From positions 1-61,029 of the forward strand of contig NZ_CALTSY010000010.1 of the NCBI RefSeq assembly GCF_943908415.1: a DNA stretch of 61,029 bases, given 5' to 3'. This stretch comes from an uncultured Anaerococcus sp. (lineage in GTDB: Bacteria; Bacillota; Clostridia; Tissierellales; Peptoniphilaceae). The notes beneath the pieces are model-generated. The model saw nothing but the letters and a program-made list of their open reading frames with translations. It was not told the DNA's origin and made no database searches. The translations under genes and the position numbers were made by a program. Positions 17,631 through 26,412 of this stretch are shown in pieces (positions within the stretch are counted from its first letter, which is position 1; every line of letters starts with the position of its first letter).

Positions 17631-18302
17631 ATGAAAACTTTAATATTAGGCTCCAATGGTGGAGTAGGAAGCAAAATTACCCACATACTTAAGGAAAATA
17701 ATGCAGATTTTACAGCTAGTGTAAGAGATGATAAAAAACTTAAGGAGCTTAAAGATAAAAATATAGATGCAAAATTAATAGATGTTGCCAATGATTCTAT
17801 AGATGACATGGCTGATATCTTTAAAGATTATGACAAGGTCCTATTTTCTATAGGAGCAGGCGGTAAGGGTGGCGCTGAAACTACTGTAAAGGTAGACCTA
17901 GATGGTGCTGTCAAAACTATGGATGCTGCAAAAAAAGCAGAAGTCAAGCAATACTACATGGTGTCTACTTGGGATTCCTCAAGGATAGCAGTAGAAAACC
18001 CAGATGATCCTATAAAAACATACACTATCGCTAAGCACTACGCAGACTTATACCTAAAAAATAATTCTGGACTGACCTATACAATCATCCATCCATCTAC
18101 ACTAAACGATGATCCAGGCCAAGGACGTATTGAAGTTGTCGATACACACTCAACAAAACTTGCTATGGAAAAATCTATCTCTAGAGAAGATGTAGCAGCT
18201 GTAGTGGCAAATCTACTATTAAGTGATGGCTACCAAAACCAAGAAATACAAATTGTAGCAGGTGATACAGATATAAGAGAAGCTTTAGAAGAAGTTAAAT
18301 AA
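17631..18302 (+). CDS. NAD(P)-binding epimerase-like protein (atypical SDR)
   Basis: The 223-residue protein is a Rossmann-fold member of the NmrA/atypical short-chain dehydrogenase group, similar in style to Bacillus YhfK/YwnB. It has the dinucleotide motif GSNGGVG at residues 8-14, FSIGAGGKGG after strand four, a YTIAKHYADLYLK helix carrying the Tyr-Lys pair, and IHPSTLNDDPG. An AAAGGA site lies six bases before the ATG. It is monocistronic and closed by a long terminator. Substrate unknown. Confidence 0.8.
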   Translation: MKTLILGSNGGVGSKITHILKENNADFTASVRDDKKLKELKDKNIDAKLIDVANDSIDDMADIFKDYDKVLFSIGAGGKGGAETTVKVDLDGAVKTMDAAKKAEVKQYYMVSTWDSSRIAVENPDDPIKTYTIAKHYADLYLKNNSGLTYTIIHPSTLNDDPGQGRIEVVDTHSTKLAMEKSISREDVAAVVANLLLSDGYQNQEIQIVAGDTDIREALEEVK

Positions 18303-18319
18303 TAAAATACCATAAAAGC

Positions 18320-18361
18320 AAAAGTGGAAACTAAGTTGATATTATCTTAGTTTCCACTTTT
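18320..18361. terminator. Strong bidirectional terminator
   Basis: A perfect 16-pair stem (18320-18335 with 18346-18361) has a ten-base loop and A/T tracts on both sides. It lies between convergent genes: the SDR-like gene on the plus strand and mtaB on the minus strand. Confidence 0.9.
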
Positions 18362-18413
18362 ATTTAACTTATACTTATTTTATTTTGTATCTATTAATTA
18401 TCATTACAGTATC

Positions 18414-19715
18414 TTAGTCTAGTATTACTTCTCCTATTAATTCATCATCTTTTATACCAGTAATTCTTACATCTACTATGGTATTTGCTGCTATGTCATC
18501 TTTGATATTTACCTTTAGGTAGTTTGTAGAATATCCCCCACTGTAACCTTCAAGGTCTGACTTAGATTCGATAAGAACTGATAGGGTTTCTCCTATTTGT
18601 TTTTCTAAAAATCCGATCCTATTTTTCTCTTCTATCTTTTCTAAATCATGAAGCCTATCTTTTTTGATCTTACCATTAATCTGATCACCCATCTTGGTAG
18701 CACGAGTGCCCTCTCTTGGGGAATATTTGAATAAGTGGGTTTTGGCAAAGTTGATATCTTTTACAAAGTCCATGGTTTGCTTATGGTTTTGTTCACTTTC
18801 CCCTGGAAATCCTACTATGATATCAGTAGTAAGCCCTGCATTTGGAAATACATCACGGATTAATTCGACTTTTTCTTTAAAAATACTTGTATCATACTTT
18901 CTATTCATAGCTTTTAGGATATCATCTGATCCTGATTGTAGGGATAGGTGGAAGTGGTCACAGGCCTTGCCGGTAGCCTTCATTCTTTCTAGGAAATCAC
19001 GGCTAATATGACGGGGCTCCATGGATGATAGCCTTATTCTTTCTATACCATCTACCTTTGCTACCGCTTCAATGGCATCTATTAGACTGATATCTTCATC
19101 AAAATCTTTTCCAAAGCTTGATACATGTATACCAGTAAGAACTATCTCCTTAAATCCATTTTCTGCAAGTCTCTTGGTCTCTTCTACAATGGATTTTATA
19201 TCACGGCTTACTATATTACCCCTTGCATAGGGAATTAGGCAGTATGAGCAATACATATTGCAGCCATCTTGAATTTTAAGATAGGCCCTGGTCATTTCTG
19301 TTTGGTTTGATATCTGTAGCTCTTCAAAGCTTTTTGTCTCACTTGGAGCTATAATCTTATCTCTTACGCTTTTGTTTTGCATTATATCTTCGCAAAGATC
19401 AACTACACTTTCCTTATTACGAGATCCAAGAACTATATCCACGCCATCAATTGCTGCTACTTCTTCTGGTTTTACCTGGGAGTAGCAGCCCATAACAGCT
19501 ATCACTGCATCTGGATTGTCACGGCGAGCCCTAGATATCATCTGCCTACTTTTCCTGTCACTCATATTTGTAACAGTACATGTATTTATTACATAAATAT
19601 CAGCATCTCTTGTCTGCTTTTGATAGCCTTTTTGTAAGAAAAGCTCCTCAACTGCTTCTGATTCGTATTGGTTTACCTTACAGCCTAGGGTTATTATATT
19701 AAATGTGCTATCCAT
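18414..19715 (-). CDS. mtaB: tRNA (t6A37) methylthiotransferase
   Basis: MtaB adds a methylthio group to t6A37 of ANN-decoding tRNAs. The 433-residue protein has the N-terminal UPF0004 domain with three cluster cysteines (ITLGCKVNQYE, NTCTVT, MGCYSQ). The GCKVNQYE form marks MtaB and not MiaB. The radical SAM motif CNMYCSYC lies near residue 152, followed by a C-terminal TRAM-like region. It is directly downstream of dnaJ with one-base TAATG coupling, as in other Firmicutes, but prmA and rsmE, which often separate them, are absent. Confidence 0.95.
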   Translation of the reverse strand: MDSTFNIITLGCKVNQYESEAVEELFLQKGYQKQTRDADIYVINTCTVTNMSDRKSRQMISRARRDNPDAVIAVMGCYSQVKPEEVAAIDGVDIVLGSRNKESVVDLCEDIMQNKSVRDKIIAPSETKSFEELQISNQTEMTRAYLKIQDGCNMYCSYCLIPYARGNIVSRDIKSIVEETKRLAENGFKEIVLTGIHVSSFGKDFDEDISLIDAIEAVAKVDGIERIRLSSMEPRHISRDFLERMKATGKACDHFHLSLQSGSDDILKAMNRKYDTSIFKEKVELIRDVFPNAGLTTDIIVGFPGESEQNHKQTMDFVKDINFAKTHLFKYSPREGTRATKMGDQINGKIKKDRLHDLEKIEEKNRIGFLEKQIGETLSVLIESKSDLEGYSGGYSTNYLKVNIKDDIAANTIVDVRITGIKDDELIGEVILD

Positions 19716-20830
19716 TATTCAAAAAAGTCCTTTAGCTTGGAGAAGAATCCCTTTTGATGGTTAGAGACTTCCTCACCCTGGGTATTTGCATAAGCTTCTA
19801 GTGCTTCTTTTTGTTCACGGTTTAGATTGGTTGGTGTCACAACTTTTACATAGAAGTAAAGATCTCCTGTCCTCTTAGTTCTACCATCAGTTATACCTTC
19901 TTTTTTAAGTTTAAACTTAGTACCTGTTTGAGTTCCTACTGGTATATCAAATTTTCTGGTTTCCTTAAGAGTTGGAATGTCGATTTCACCACCTAGGGTT
20001 GCAGTAGTAAATGATATTGGCATATCATAATATATATCAAGGCCATCACGTCTAAAGATTTCATGGTCCTCAACTTCCATGATTATATAGAGGTCACCAT
20101 TTGGTCCTCCATTTTCGCCAACATTTCCCTTATCAGAAATCCTCATTACATTGTTTGTTTCTACACCTGAAGGTATATCAATCTTGATTCTTTCTGATTT
20201 ATAAACTGTTCCTTGACCATGGCAAACTCCACATGGATCATCAATGATTTGGCCTGTTCCATTACAATCCCTACATGTAACAGTCCTACTCATTCTTCCA
20301 AAGGCTGTTTGGCTTACTTCATTTACTACACCTGCTCCATTACATGTACTACAGGTATGTATAGAACTTTCGTCTTTTGCTCCAGTTCCATTACAAGTAT
20401 CGCAAGCCACTTCTCTTCTTATTTGTATTTCCTTACTTACACCAAAAGCAGCTTCAGCAAAGCTAAGTCTTATAACTTGTTGAATGTCAGTTCCCTTGGT
20501 TGGACGGTTGGCTCTACCAGCTGATCCGCCTCCAAATAGGTCACTAAATATATCTCCAAATATATCTTCAAAGCCACCGGAGAATCCCCCACCGTAGCCT
20601 GCTCCTCCATTTTCAAAGGCAGCTTCACCATATCTATCATATTGGGCTCTTTTTTCCTTATCGGATAATATTTCGTAGCTTAAAGTTGCATCTTTAAATT
20701 TTTGTTCTGCTTCTTGGTCACCTGGATTAAGGTCTGGGTGATACTTTTTAGCAAGTTTTCTATACTCTCTTTTAATTTCTGCATCTGTAGCGTCTTTAGA
20801 TACGCCTAGAACTTCATATGGATCTTGCAT
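19715..20830 (-). CDS. dnaJ: Chaperone protein DnaJ (Hsp40)
   Basis: DnaJ delivers substrates to DnaK and stimulates its ATPase. The 371-residue protein has the J domain (residues 1-70, HPD in KKYHPDLNPG), a glycine-rich linker (about 75-105) and the four CxxCxGxG zinc repeats (CDTCNGTG, CSTCNGAG, CRDCNGTG, CGVCHGQG), then the C-terminal substrate domains. It follows dnaK after 111 bases that include a strong terminator. Its GGAGG site lies between that terminator and the start. Confidence 0.97.
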   Translation of the reverse strand: MQDPYEVLGVSKDATDAEIKREYRKLAKKYHPDLNPGDQEAEQKFKDATLSYEILSDKEKRAQYDRYGEAAFENGGAGYGGGFSGGFEDIFGDIFSDLFGGGSAGRANRPTKGTDIQQVIRLSFAEAAFGVSKEIQIRREVACDTCNGTGAKDESSIHTCSTCNGAGVVNEVSQTAFGRMSRTVTCRDCNGTGQIIDDPCGVCHGQGTVYKSERIKIDIPSGVETNNVMRISDKGNVGENGGPNGDLYIIMEVEDHEIFRRDGLDIYYDMPISFTTATLGGEIDIPTLKETRKFDIPVGTQTGTKFKLKKEGITDGRTKRTGDLYFYVKVVTPTNLNREQKEALEAYANTQGEEVSNHQKGFFSKLKDFFE

Positions 20831-20850
20831 TTTCCCTCCATTTACACTTA

Positions 20851-20883
20851 AAAAAAGCTATTTCAAAATGAAATAGCTTTTTA
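20851..20883 (-). terminator. Hairpin terminator between dnaK and dnaJ
   Basis: A 14-pair stem (20852-20865 with 20869-20882) with a three-base loop ends in seven T on the minus strand. It sits 59 bases past the dnaK stop and only 20 bases before dnaJ, leaving no room for a promoter after it. It should act as a partial terminator or mRNA stabiliser. A TATAAT-like -10 lies upstream of it (about 20896-20901). Confidence 0.75.
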
Positions 20884-20941
20884 TTTTATTTAACTTATTA
20901 TACTCGTATTAAATTTCTTTGCTATTATAAATTAAATATTA

Positions 20942-22759
20942 TTATTCTTCATCATCATCGATAACTTCATAGTCTGCATCAACTACATCGTCATCAGGAT
21001 TTCCTGCTTCTTGTCCTTCTGCTCCTGCATTTGCTTGGTACATTTGTTCACTCATTGAGTAAATCTTTTCTTGAAGGGCTTCTGTTTGTGCTTTTATTTG
21101 ATCTGAGTCATTTGTGCTTATAGCATCTTCTAGTTTTTTAATCTCAGCTTCAATTTCATCTCTTTCAGCACCTTCTATATTCGCATCATCAAGAGTTTTG
21201 CGAGCTTGATATACTAAGCTTTCTGCATTATTTTTTGCATCGATATCTTCTTTTTTCTTTTTATCTTCTTCAGCAAATTGTTCTGCTTCTTTAACTTTTT
21301 TATCGATTTCTTCTTCAGTTAAGTTAGAAGATGATGTGATTGTGATTTTTTGTTCTTTTCCTGAACCTTGATCCTTAGCTGTTACATTTACGATACCATT
21401 GGCATCTATATCAAAGGTAACTTCTATTTGTGGAACACCACGTCTTGCTGCTGGGATTCCTGTAAGTTGGAAACGTCCTAGAGTTGTATTATCTGAAGCC
21501 ATTTCACGTTCACCTTGTACAACGTGAATATCTACTTCTGTTTGACCATCAGCTGCAGTTGTAAATACTTGTGATTTTTTAGTTGGAATTGTAGTATTTC
21601 TTTCTATTAGTTTTGTTGCAACTCCACCTAATGTCTCAATACCAAGTGATAATGGTGTTACGTCAAGAAGTAATAAGTCTTTTACTTCACCTGTAAGAAC
21701 ACCACCTTGGATAGCTGCACCTAGAGCAACTGATTCATCTGGGTTGATATCTCTTTGTGGTTCCTTACCTGTTAGCTCTTTAACTAGTTCTTGAACTGCA
21801 GGAATTCTTGTAGATCCACCTACTAATAATACCTTATCAATATCGCTTGCAGATAGTCCTGCATCCTTTAATGAATCTTGAACTGGTTTTTTTGTTTCTT
21901 CTACTAGACTCTTTGTTAGTTCATCAAATTTAGCTCTTGTTATTGTAATATCTAAGTGAACTGGTTGTCCATCAACTGCTGTAATGAATGGTAAGTTTAC
22001 ATTACTTGTCATTGTTGATGATAATTCTTTCTTAGCTTTTTCAGCTGCATCTTTAAGTCTTTGCATAGCTGTTAAGTCTTTTGTAAGGTCTACGCCATTT
22101 TCTTTTTTAAACTCACTTGCAAGATAATCTACAAGCTTATTATCAAAGTCATCTCCACCTAGTCTATTGTTACCACGTGTTGAAAGTACCTCAAATACTC
22201 CATCACCTACTTCTAGGATAGAAACATCAAATGTACCACCACCGAGGTCATAAACCATGATTTTTGATTGGTCACTTTCTTTATCTATACCATAAGCAAG
22301 AGATGCTGCTGTTGGTTCGTTAATAATTCTATCTACTGTAAGACCTGCAATCTTTCCTGCGTCTTTTGTAGCTTGTCTTTGAGCATCTGTAAAGTAAGCT
22401 GGAACAGTGATTACTGCATTTGTTACTGTATCATTTAAGTATTTTTCAGCATCAGATTTTAGTTTTTGTAAAATCATTGCAGAAATTTCTTCTGGTGAGT
22501 ATTTTTTACCATCAATTTCAGCTGTTTTATAATCAGTACCCATTTCCCTTTTTATAGAAGCAATTGTTCTATCTGGGTTTGTTATTGCTTGTCTTTTTGC
22601 TGTTTCACCAGCAAGTCTTTCACCATCTTTTGAAAAAGCTACAACAGATGGTGTTGTTCTATTACCTTCACTGTTTGGAATAATTACTGGGCTTCCACCT
22701 TCCATAACAGCTACGGCTGAGTTTGTTGTACCTAAGTCAATTCCTATAATTTTTGCCAT
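20942..22759 (-). CDS. dnaK: Chaperone protein DnaK (Hsp70)
   Basis: The ATP-dependent Hsp70 chaperone. The 605-residue protein has the nucleotide-binding domain opening GIDLGTTNSAV, the VYDLGGGTFDVSIL phosphate loop and LVGGSTRIPAVQ, then the interdomain linker EVKDLLLLDVTPLSLGIE and the substrate domain. The C-terminus ends in an acidic tail (VIDDDEE) as in other bacterial DnaK. Twelve bases separate it from grpE. Expression is expected under HrcA/CIRCE from the promoter before hrcA. Confidence 0.98.
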   Translation of the reverse strand: MAKIIGIDLGTTNSAVAVMEGGSPVIIPNSEGNRTTPSVVAFSKDGERLAGETAKRQAITNPDRTIASIKREMGTDYKTAEIDGKKYSPEEISAMILQKLKSDAEKYLNDTVTNAVITVPAYFTDAQRQATKDAGKIAGLTVDRIINEPTAASLAYGIDKESDQSKIMVYDLGGGTFDVSILEVGDGVFEVLSTRGNNRLGGDDFDNKLVDYLASEFKKENGVDLTKDLTAMQRLKDAAEKAKKELSSTMTSNVNLPFITAVDGQPVHLDITITRAKFDELTKSLVEETKKPVQDSLKDAGLSASDIDKVLLVGGSTRIPAVQELVKELTGKEPQRDINPDESVALGAAIQGGVLTGEVKDLLLLDVTPLSLGIETLGGVATKLIERNTTIPTKKSQVFTTAADGQTEVDIHVVQGEREMASDNTTLGRFQLTGIPAARRGVPQIEVTFDIDANGIVNVTAKDQGSGKEQKITITSSSNLTEEEIDKKVKEAEQFAEEDKKKKEDIDAKNNAESLVYQARKTLDDANIEGAERDEIEAEIKKLEDAISTNDSDQIKAQTEALQEKIYSMSEQMYQANAGAEGQEAGNPDDDVVDADYEVIDDDEE

Positions 22760-22771
22760 ATTAAAATCCTC

Positions 22772-23347
22772 CTATTTTGCTACCTTAACCATTGCTGGTC
22801 TTATAACTCTGTTGTTTAATTTATATCCTTTTTGGAATGTTTCAATGATATGATCGCTTTCGATTTCATCAGATTCTTCAGCTAAGACAGCTTGATGAAG
22901 ATTGGGATCAAAAGTGCATCCGTCAGATTCAATGAGTTCAAGTCCTTCTTTTTCTAAAACTTGTATCATCTCATCACGGGTCATTACAATACCCTTTACA
23001 AGACCATCTTCAGGATCTTGATCTTTTAGAGCCCTATCAAAATTATCAAGGACTGGTAAAAGTTTCTCTACCAAATTACTTGATGCATATTTCTTAAAAT
23101 CAGCTTTAGCAGCCTCTTCTCTTTGCTTATAATTAGTAAAATCTGCAAGCAACCTTTGGTATTTATCTTTAAATTCATTGAAGTCTTCTTCAATAACATC
23201 ATCTGTCACTTCTTCTTCATCTTCTTCGATAGGATCTTCATCATCAACTATCTCAGCATCAATGAATTCTTCTTCTTTTTCTAAATCATCATCAATAATT
23301 TCACTATCATCGATTTGATTTTCATCTTTTTGGTTTTCTTTATCCAC
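22772..23347 (-). CDS. grpE: Nucleotide exchange factor GrpE
   Basis: GrpE releases ADP from DnaK. The 191-residue protein has a long, very acidic N-terminal region (to about residue 55, rich in Asp and Glu). The coiled-coil follows (DKYQRLLADFTNYKQR), then the C-terminal beta domain with the GxxFDPxxHQAV motif and GYKLNNRVIRPAMVKV. It lies between hrcA (14 bases away) and dnaK. Normal length. Confidence 0.97.
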   Translation of the reverse strand: MDKENQKDENQIDDSEIIDDDLEKEEEFIDAEIVDDEDPIEEDEEEVTDDVIEEDFNEFKDKYQRLLADFTNYKQREEAAKADFKKYASSNLVEKLLPVLDNFDRALKDQDPEDGLVKGIVMTRDEMIQVLEKEGLELIESDGCTFDPNLHQAVLAEESDEIESDHIIETFQKGYKLNNRVIRPAMVKVAK

Positions 23348-23361
23348 GATTTCGCCCTCTC

Positions 23362-24375
23362 TTATTTATTTAATATTCCTGATATCATCATAATGTCTGA
23401 TATAACATCTATATAGTTAATACGCGTAAGTCCTACTATACCTATTTGACCTACAACATTCTCGTTTATTTTAAAATATGATGTAATAACTGTACTTTCT
23501 TTAAGTTCATCTAGCTTATTCTCATATCCTATACTAATATCAAGATTATTATATAAATCATTTTTTAAAAAGCTATCGACTTTTTCCTTACTATCAAATA
23601 ATTTTATGAAATCTCTTGCTTTAGTTAAATCATCATACTCTTTAAAGTTAAAAATATTACCTAAGCCTTCGATTTGTAATTCTCTATTTAACTTTCCAAA
23701 AGATTGGCTTTCTAGTCTTGTCTTTATAATATCAAGTAGATAACTATATTCACCAAGCAAATCTTTTTTAAGTAATATGAGCTTATCATAAACTTTGTTG
23801 ATATCAGTTCCTACCATAGTTTTTTTAAGAACGTTATTTATAAATATAAGCTCATCTGTGCTTATCTGATAGTCTAAGTATATAGGTTCATTGACTATAA
23901 GTCCATTATCAAATACTGCTAGAAGTAATATTTGCCTATCGGATAATCTTATAAGCTCCATATTTATTATCGTTTTAATTTCGTTTTTAAATGTAAGTGA
24001 TACTGCCGTGAGGTTAGTCATATCAGCTAGTATCTTAGTTGCAGTCTCGACAATGTCTGTGGCATTGTGATATCTTTTATCAAGTAAGTTTACAATAGTA
24101 TTACTTTCTTTTGTATTTTTTATATCTTCTAATTGATTTTCTAAGATATAATCAACAAACATCCTATAGCCCTTATCAGAAGGGAGTCTACCACTTGATG
24201 AATGAGCCTTTTCAATAAGCCCCATCTTTTCAAGTGCACTCATCTCGTTTCTAATAGTTGCTGGAGAAATGCTTAAGTTATATTCATTAGCAAGGCTTTT
24301 TGAACCGATTGGTTCGCCATCTATAATGTAAGAGTTAATGATAGAGAATAGTATTTTTAGCTTTCTATCATTCAA
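23362..24375 (-). CDS. hrcA: Heat-inducible transcription repressor HrcA
   Basis: HrcA binds CIRCE elements and represses the hrcA-grpE-dnaK genes until heat or misfolded protein titrates GroEL. I choose a TTG start at 24375 (338 codons including the TTG, then NDRKLKILFSII). It lies six bases after AAAGGAG and matches the family N-terminus. The longer GTG start at 24393 would lie inside the CIRCE arm and before the ribosome site. The winged-helix motif (GSKSLANEYNLSISPATIRNEM) and the SSSGRLPSDKGYRMFVD segment are present. It is the first gene of the heat-shock operon. Confidence 0.95.
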   Translation of the reverse strand: MNDRKLKILFSIINSYIIDGEPIGSKSLANEYNLSISPATIRNEMSALEKMGLIEKAHSSSGRLPSDKGYRMFVDYILENQLEDIKNTKESNTIVNLLDKRYHNATDIVETATKILADMTNLTAVSLTFKNEIKTIINMELIRLSDRQILLLAVFDNGLIVNEPIYLDYQISTDELIFINNVLKKTMVGTDINKVYDKLILLKKDLLGEYSYLLDIIKTRLESQSFGKLNRELQIEGLGNIFNFKEYDDLTKARDFIKLFDSKEKVDSFLKNDLYNNLDISIGYENKLDELKESTVITSYFKINENVVGQIGIVGLTRINYIDVISDIMMISGILNK

Positions 24376-24386
24376 AGTTTTCTCCT

Positions 24387-24413
24387 TTAGCACTCTTTAG
24401 TATCGACTGCTAA
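24387..24413 (-). promoter_or_regulatory. CIRCE operator for HrcA
   Basis: TTAGCACTC (24387-24395), nine bases, then GACTGCTAA (24405-24413). It differs from the consensus TTAGCACTC-N9-GAGTGCTAA at one base. It covers the expected transcription start, and its downstream arm shares two bases with the hrcA AAAGGAG site (24388-24382). HrcA could therefore block both transcription and, in the RNA hairpin form, ribosome access. Confidence 0.92.
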
Positions 24414-24417
24414 TTAT

Positions 24418-24445
24418 AGTATACTTGCTAATATCACCCTGTCAA
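24418..24445 (-). promoter_or_regulatory. Promoter of hrcA-grpE-dnaK
   Basis: On the minus strand, a perfect TTGACA (24445-24440), 16 bases, then TATACT (24423-24418). The start is expected near 24411, inside the CIRCE element. Confidence 0.85.
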
Positions 24446-24455
24446 GAATATTATT

Positions 24456-25580
24456 CTAAATAATTAAAGATAAGAATTGATTAGATAAATCCATGCCTTT
24501 TTTAGTAAATCTAAATGAATCATCTATTATAAAATAATCCTGGTCTATAAATTGATTTATCTGATCTTTATACTTATCCAAAAAATTCACCTTAAACTTA
24601 CTCTCAAATTCCTCTAGATTGATACCCGAAATTTCCCTAAGCTTAAAGATAATATATTCTTTCTCTCTATCTTCATTATTAATATAATCTATGTTCTCTC
24701 TCGGTAGCTTATCTTCTTTGATTAAGTCATTATAATGAATAAAGTTTTTAGTATTATTATAACGATAATTGTCAATAAATCCTGCTCCACTCATACCAAA
24801 AGCTATGTATCCTTCACCCTCCCAATATTTTTTATTATGGTAAGACTCATAGCCTTTTTTAGCAAAATTAGAAATTTCATATCTTTTAAGTCCTATCTGA
24901 TCAAGATTTTCTATAATCTCATCAAATACCTCTACCTCTTTCTCATCTGTCATCAAATCTAGTTTTCCTTTTTTATCTAGAGTATAAAATCTAGATCCTT
25001 CTTCTATTATAAGAGAATACCATGATATATGTTCAGGACTAATTTTCTTTACTATTTCTAAATCTTTTTTAATAGATTTATAATCTTGCTTAGGTAAATT
25101 TAAGATCAGATCAAAGCTTAAATTATCAAATCCCATATTCCTTATTAGCTCTATATCATTAAGAGCAATCTTAGCTGTATGATCTCTACCTATAGCCTCT
25201 AAAACTTTATCATCAAATGATTGAACACCTAAAGAAATTCTATTAATACCTAAGTCTTTGTACAATAATAACTTATCCTTGCAAATAGAATTGGGATTGC
25301 ACTCTATGCTAAATTCCTTTAGGCCATTTATATTAAACTTTTCTAAAGCACTTACTATATCTTCTATATATTTTCCATCTATATATGATGGTGTGCCACC
25401 ACCTATATAAATTGAATCTATATCTACACATAGTTTTTGTTGATAGAGTTCTATTTCTCTTATCAAATTTTTTATATAATTATCTATCCTATCTTCCATA
25501 TTCATATAGGCACAAAAATCACAATAATAACACTTCTTATTGCAAAAGGGAATATGAATGTAGCAACCTACTTTTTCCAT
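24456..25580 (-). CDS. hemW: Radical SAM heme chaperone HemW
   Basis: HemW is the HemN-like radical SAM protein now viewed as a heme chaperone, not a coproporphyrinogen oxidase. The 374-residue protein has the cluster motif CNKKCYYCDF near residue 13, the GGGTPS motif, the ISLGVQSF segment and the C-terminal HemN domain. Its position between lepA and hrcA is conserved in Firmicutes. An upstream terminator (25602-25622) separates it from the flavin reductase gene; a GGAG site lies six bases before the ATG. Confidence 0.92.
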   Translation of the reverse strand: MEKVGCYIHIPFCNKKCYYCDFCAYMNMEDRIDNYIKNLIREIELYQQKLCVDIDSIYIGGGTPSYIDGKYIEDIVSALEKFNINGLKEFSIECNPNSICKDKLLLYKDLGINRISLGVQSFDDKVLEAIGRDHTAKIALNDIELIRNMGFDNLSFDLILNLPKQDYKSIKKDLEIVKKISPEHISWYSLIIEEGSRFYTLDKKGKLDLMTDEKEVEVFDEIIENLDQIGLKRYEISNFAKKGYESYHNKKYWEGEGYIAFGMSGAGFIDNYRYNNTKNFIHYNDLIKEDKLPRENIDYINNEDREKEYIIFKLREISGINLEEFESKFKVNFLDKYKDQINQFIDQDYFIIDDSFRFTKKGMDLSNQFLSLII

Positions 25581-25601
25581 CTTTTCTCCAAAATTTCCTA
25601 T

Positions 25602-25622
25602 AAAAAAAGTGGCTTAAGCCAC
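25602..25622 (-). terminator. Terminator after the flavin reductase-like gene
   Basis: The palindrome GTGGCTTAAGCCAC (25609-25622) is followed on the minus strand by seven T. It starts five bases past the stop codon of the upstream gene. Confidence 0.8.
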
Positions 25623-25627
25623 GATTC

Positions 25628-26359
25628 TTATATAATAATCTTATAATTTTCTAGTGTATCAAATACTATTTTTCTTTTCTCTTCATCTTTATCTATTATT
25701 ATACTACTATCATTAACTCCTACTTGTCTTAAAATATAAATACTATCAAAAACAAAGTTCTCACTTCCAACTACATAAAAGTAAGCATTCTCTTTATCTT
25801 CTGCTATCTCTTTGATTTTTGATAGATATTCACTTCTACTATCAAGCCAATATTTAACAAATAGGGAGCCATCTACATTCTCAAAGTCACTTTCATATAG
25901 ATGGGTATCCTTGTTATTTACATTTACACTTATAAGCTCAGGTATTTTTGAACTATCAGACTCAAATTTTTTTATAAGAGGTCTTACAGTTGACATTGCT
26001 ATACCTTGAGATAAAAGTACTATAGGTCTATCTTCACGTCTTAAAGACATGTGAGATTTGATTTTAAATATAGTAAGCTTATCTCCTTCTCTAAGCTTAG
26101 AGAGTGTCTTTTTAAATGGTGATTTTCTCATAGGAATCTTTGTAGTAAATCTGATATTACCTTCCTCATCTAAGGTATTTATACTCAAATGATGGATTAG
26201 TTTCTTATTTACCTCTTCCTTATCATCATAACCAGGCAAGGCTAAATGAAAACTACTTCCTTCATCCCATTTTAAATCATCTGGTTTTTCTAGTGTATAG
26301 GTAAAAACATTCTTATATTCTTCTTTTATATCTAGAATCTTAACTTGATACTTGTCCAT
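25628..26359 (-). CDS. FAD/NAD(P)-binding oxidoreductase of the ferredoxin reductase family, Fur-boxed
   Basis: The 243-residue protein has the ferredoxin-NADP reductase layout: an FAD-binding barrel at about residues 1-110 with KLIHHLSINT in place of RxYS, and a nucleotide-binding half starting at PIVLLSQGIAMSTVRPLI. It ends in a YFYVVGSENFV segment. There is no ferredoxin domain, so it would use a separate electron partner or reduce a small acceptor. A perfect 7-1-7 Fur/PerR-type box lies 13 bases before the ATG and an AAGGAG precedes it by five bases. Iron- or stress-controlled ferric or flavin reduction is inferred; the true acceptor is unknown. Confidence 0.78.
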   Translation of the reverse strand: MDKYQVKILDIKEEYKNVFTYTLEKPDDLKWDEGSSFHLALPGYDDKEEVNKKLIHHLSINTLDEEGNIRFTTKIPMRKSPFKKTLSKLREGDKLTIFKIKSHMSLRREDRPIVLLSQGIAMSTVRPLIKKFESDSSKIPELISVNVNNKDTHLYESDFENVDGSLFVKYWLDSRSEYLSKIKEIAEDKENAYFYVVGSENFVFDSIYILRQVGVNDSSIIIDKDEEKRKIVFDTLENYKIII

Positions 26360-26372
26360 AATTACTCCTTAT

Positions 26373-26387
26373 TGATAATCATTATCA
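26373..26387 (-). promoter_or_regulatory. Fur-family operator
   Basis: TGATAATCATTATCA is a perfect 7-1-7 palindrome and matches the Bacillus Fur consensus TGATAATNATTATCA at every defined position. PerR and Zur sites are similar, so the metal sensed is not certain. It lies between the ATG of the flavin reductase gene and its upstream neighbour. Confidence 0.85.
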
Positions 26388-26412
26388 CTATGTCTACTAT
26401 ACTCCAAAACTA

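Noticed and set aside
17471..17809. 112-codon minus-strand frame upstream of hinT
   Set aside because: It runs over the hinT promoter and the start of the divergent gene and has no coherent protein features.
19377..20524. Several open frames on the plus strand across dnaJ and mtaB, and similar ones across purD-purL, ftsZ and comEC
   Set aside because: They lie antisense to secure genes, lack ribosome sites and family features, and reflect the codon bias of the real genes.
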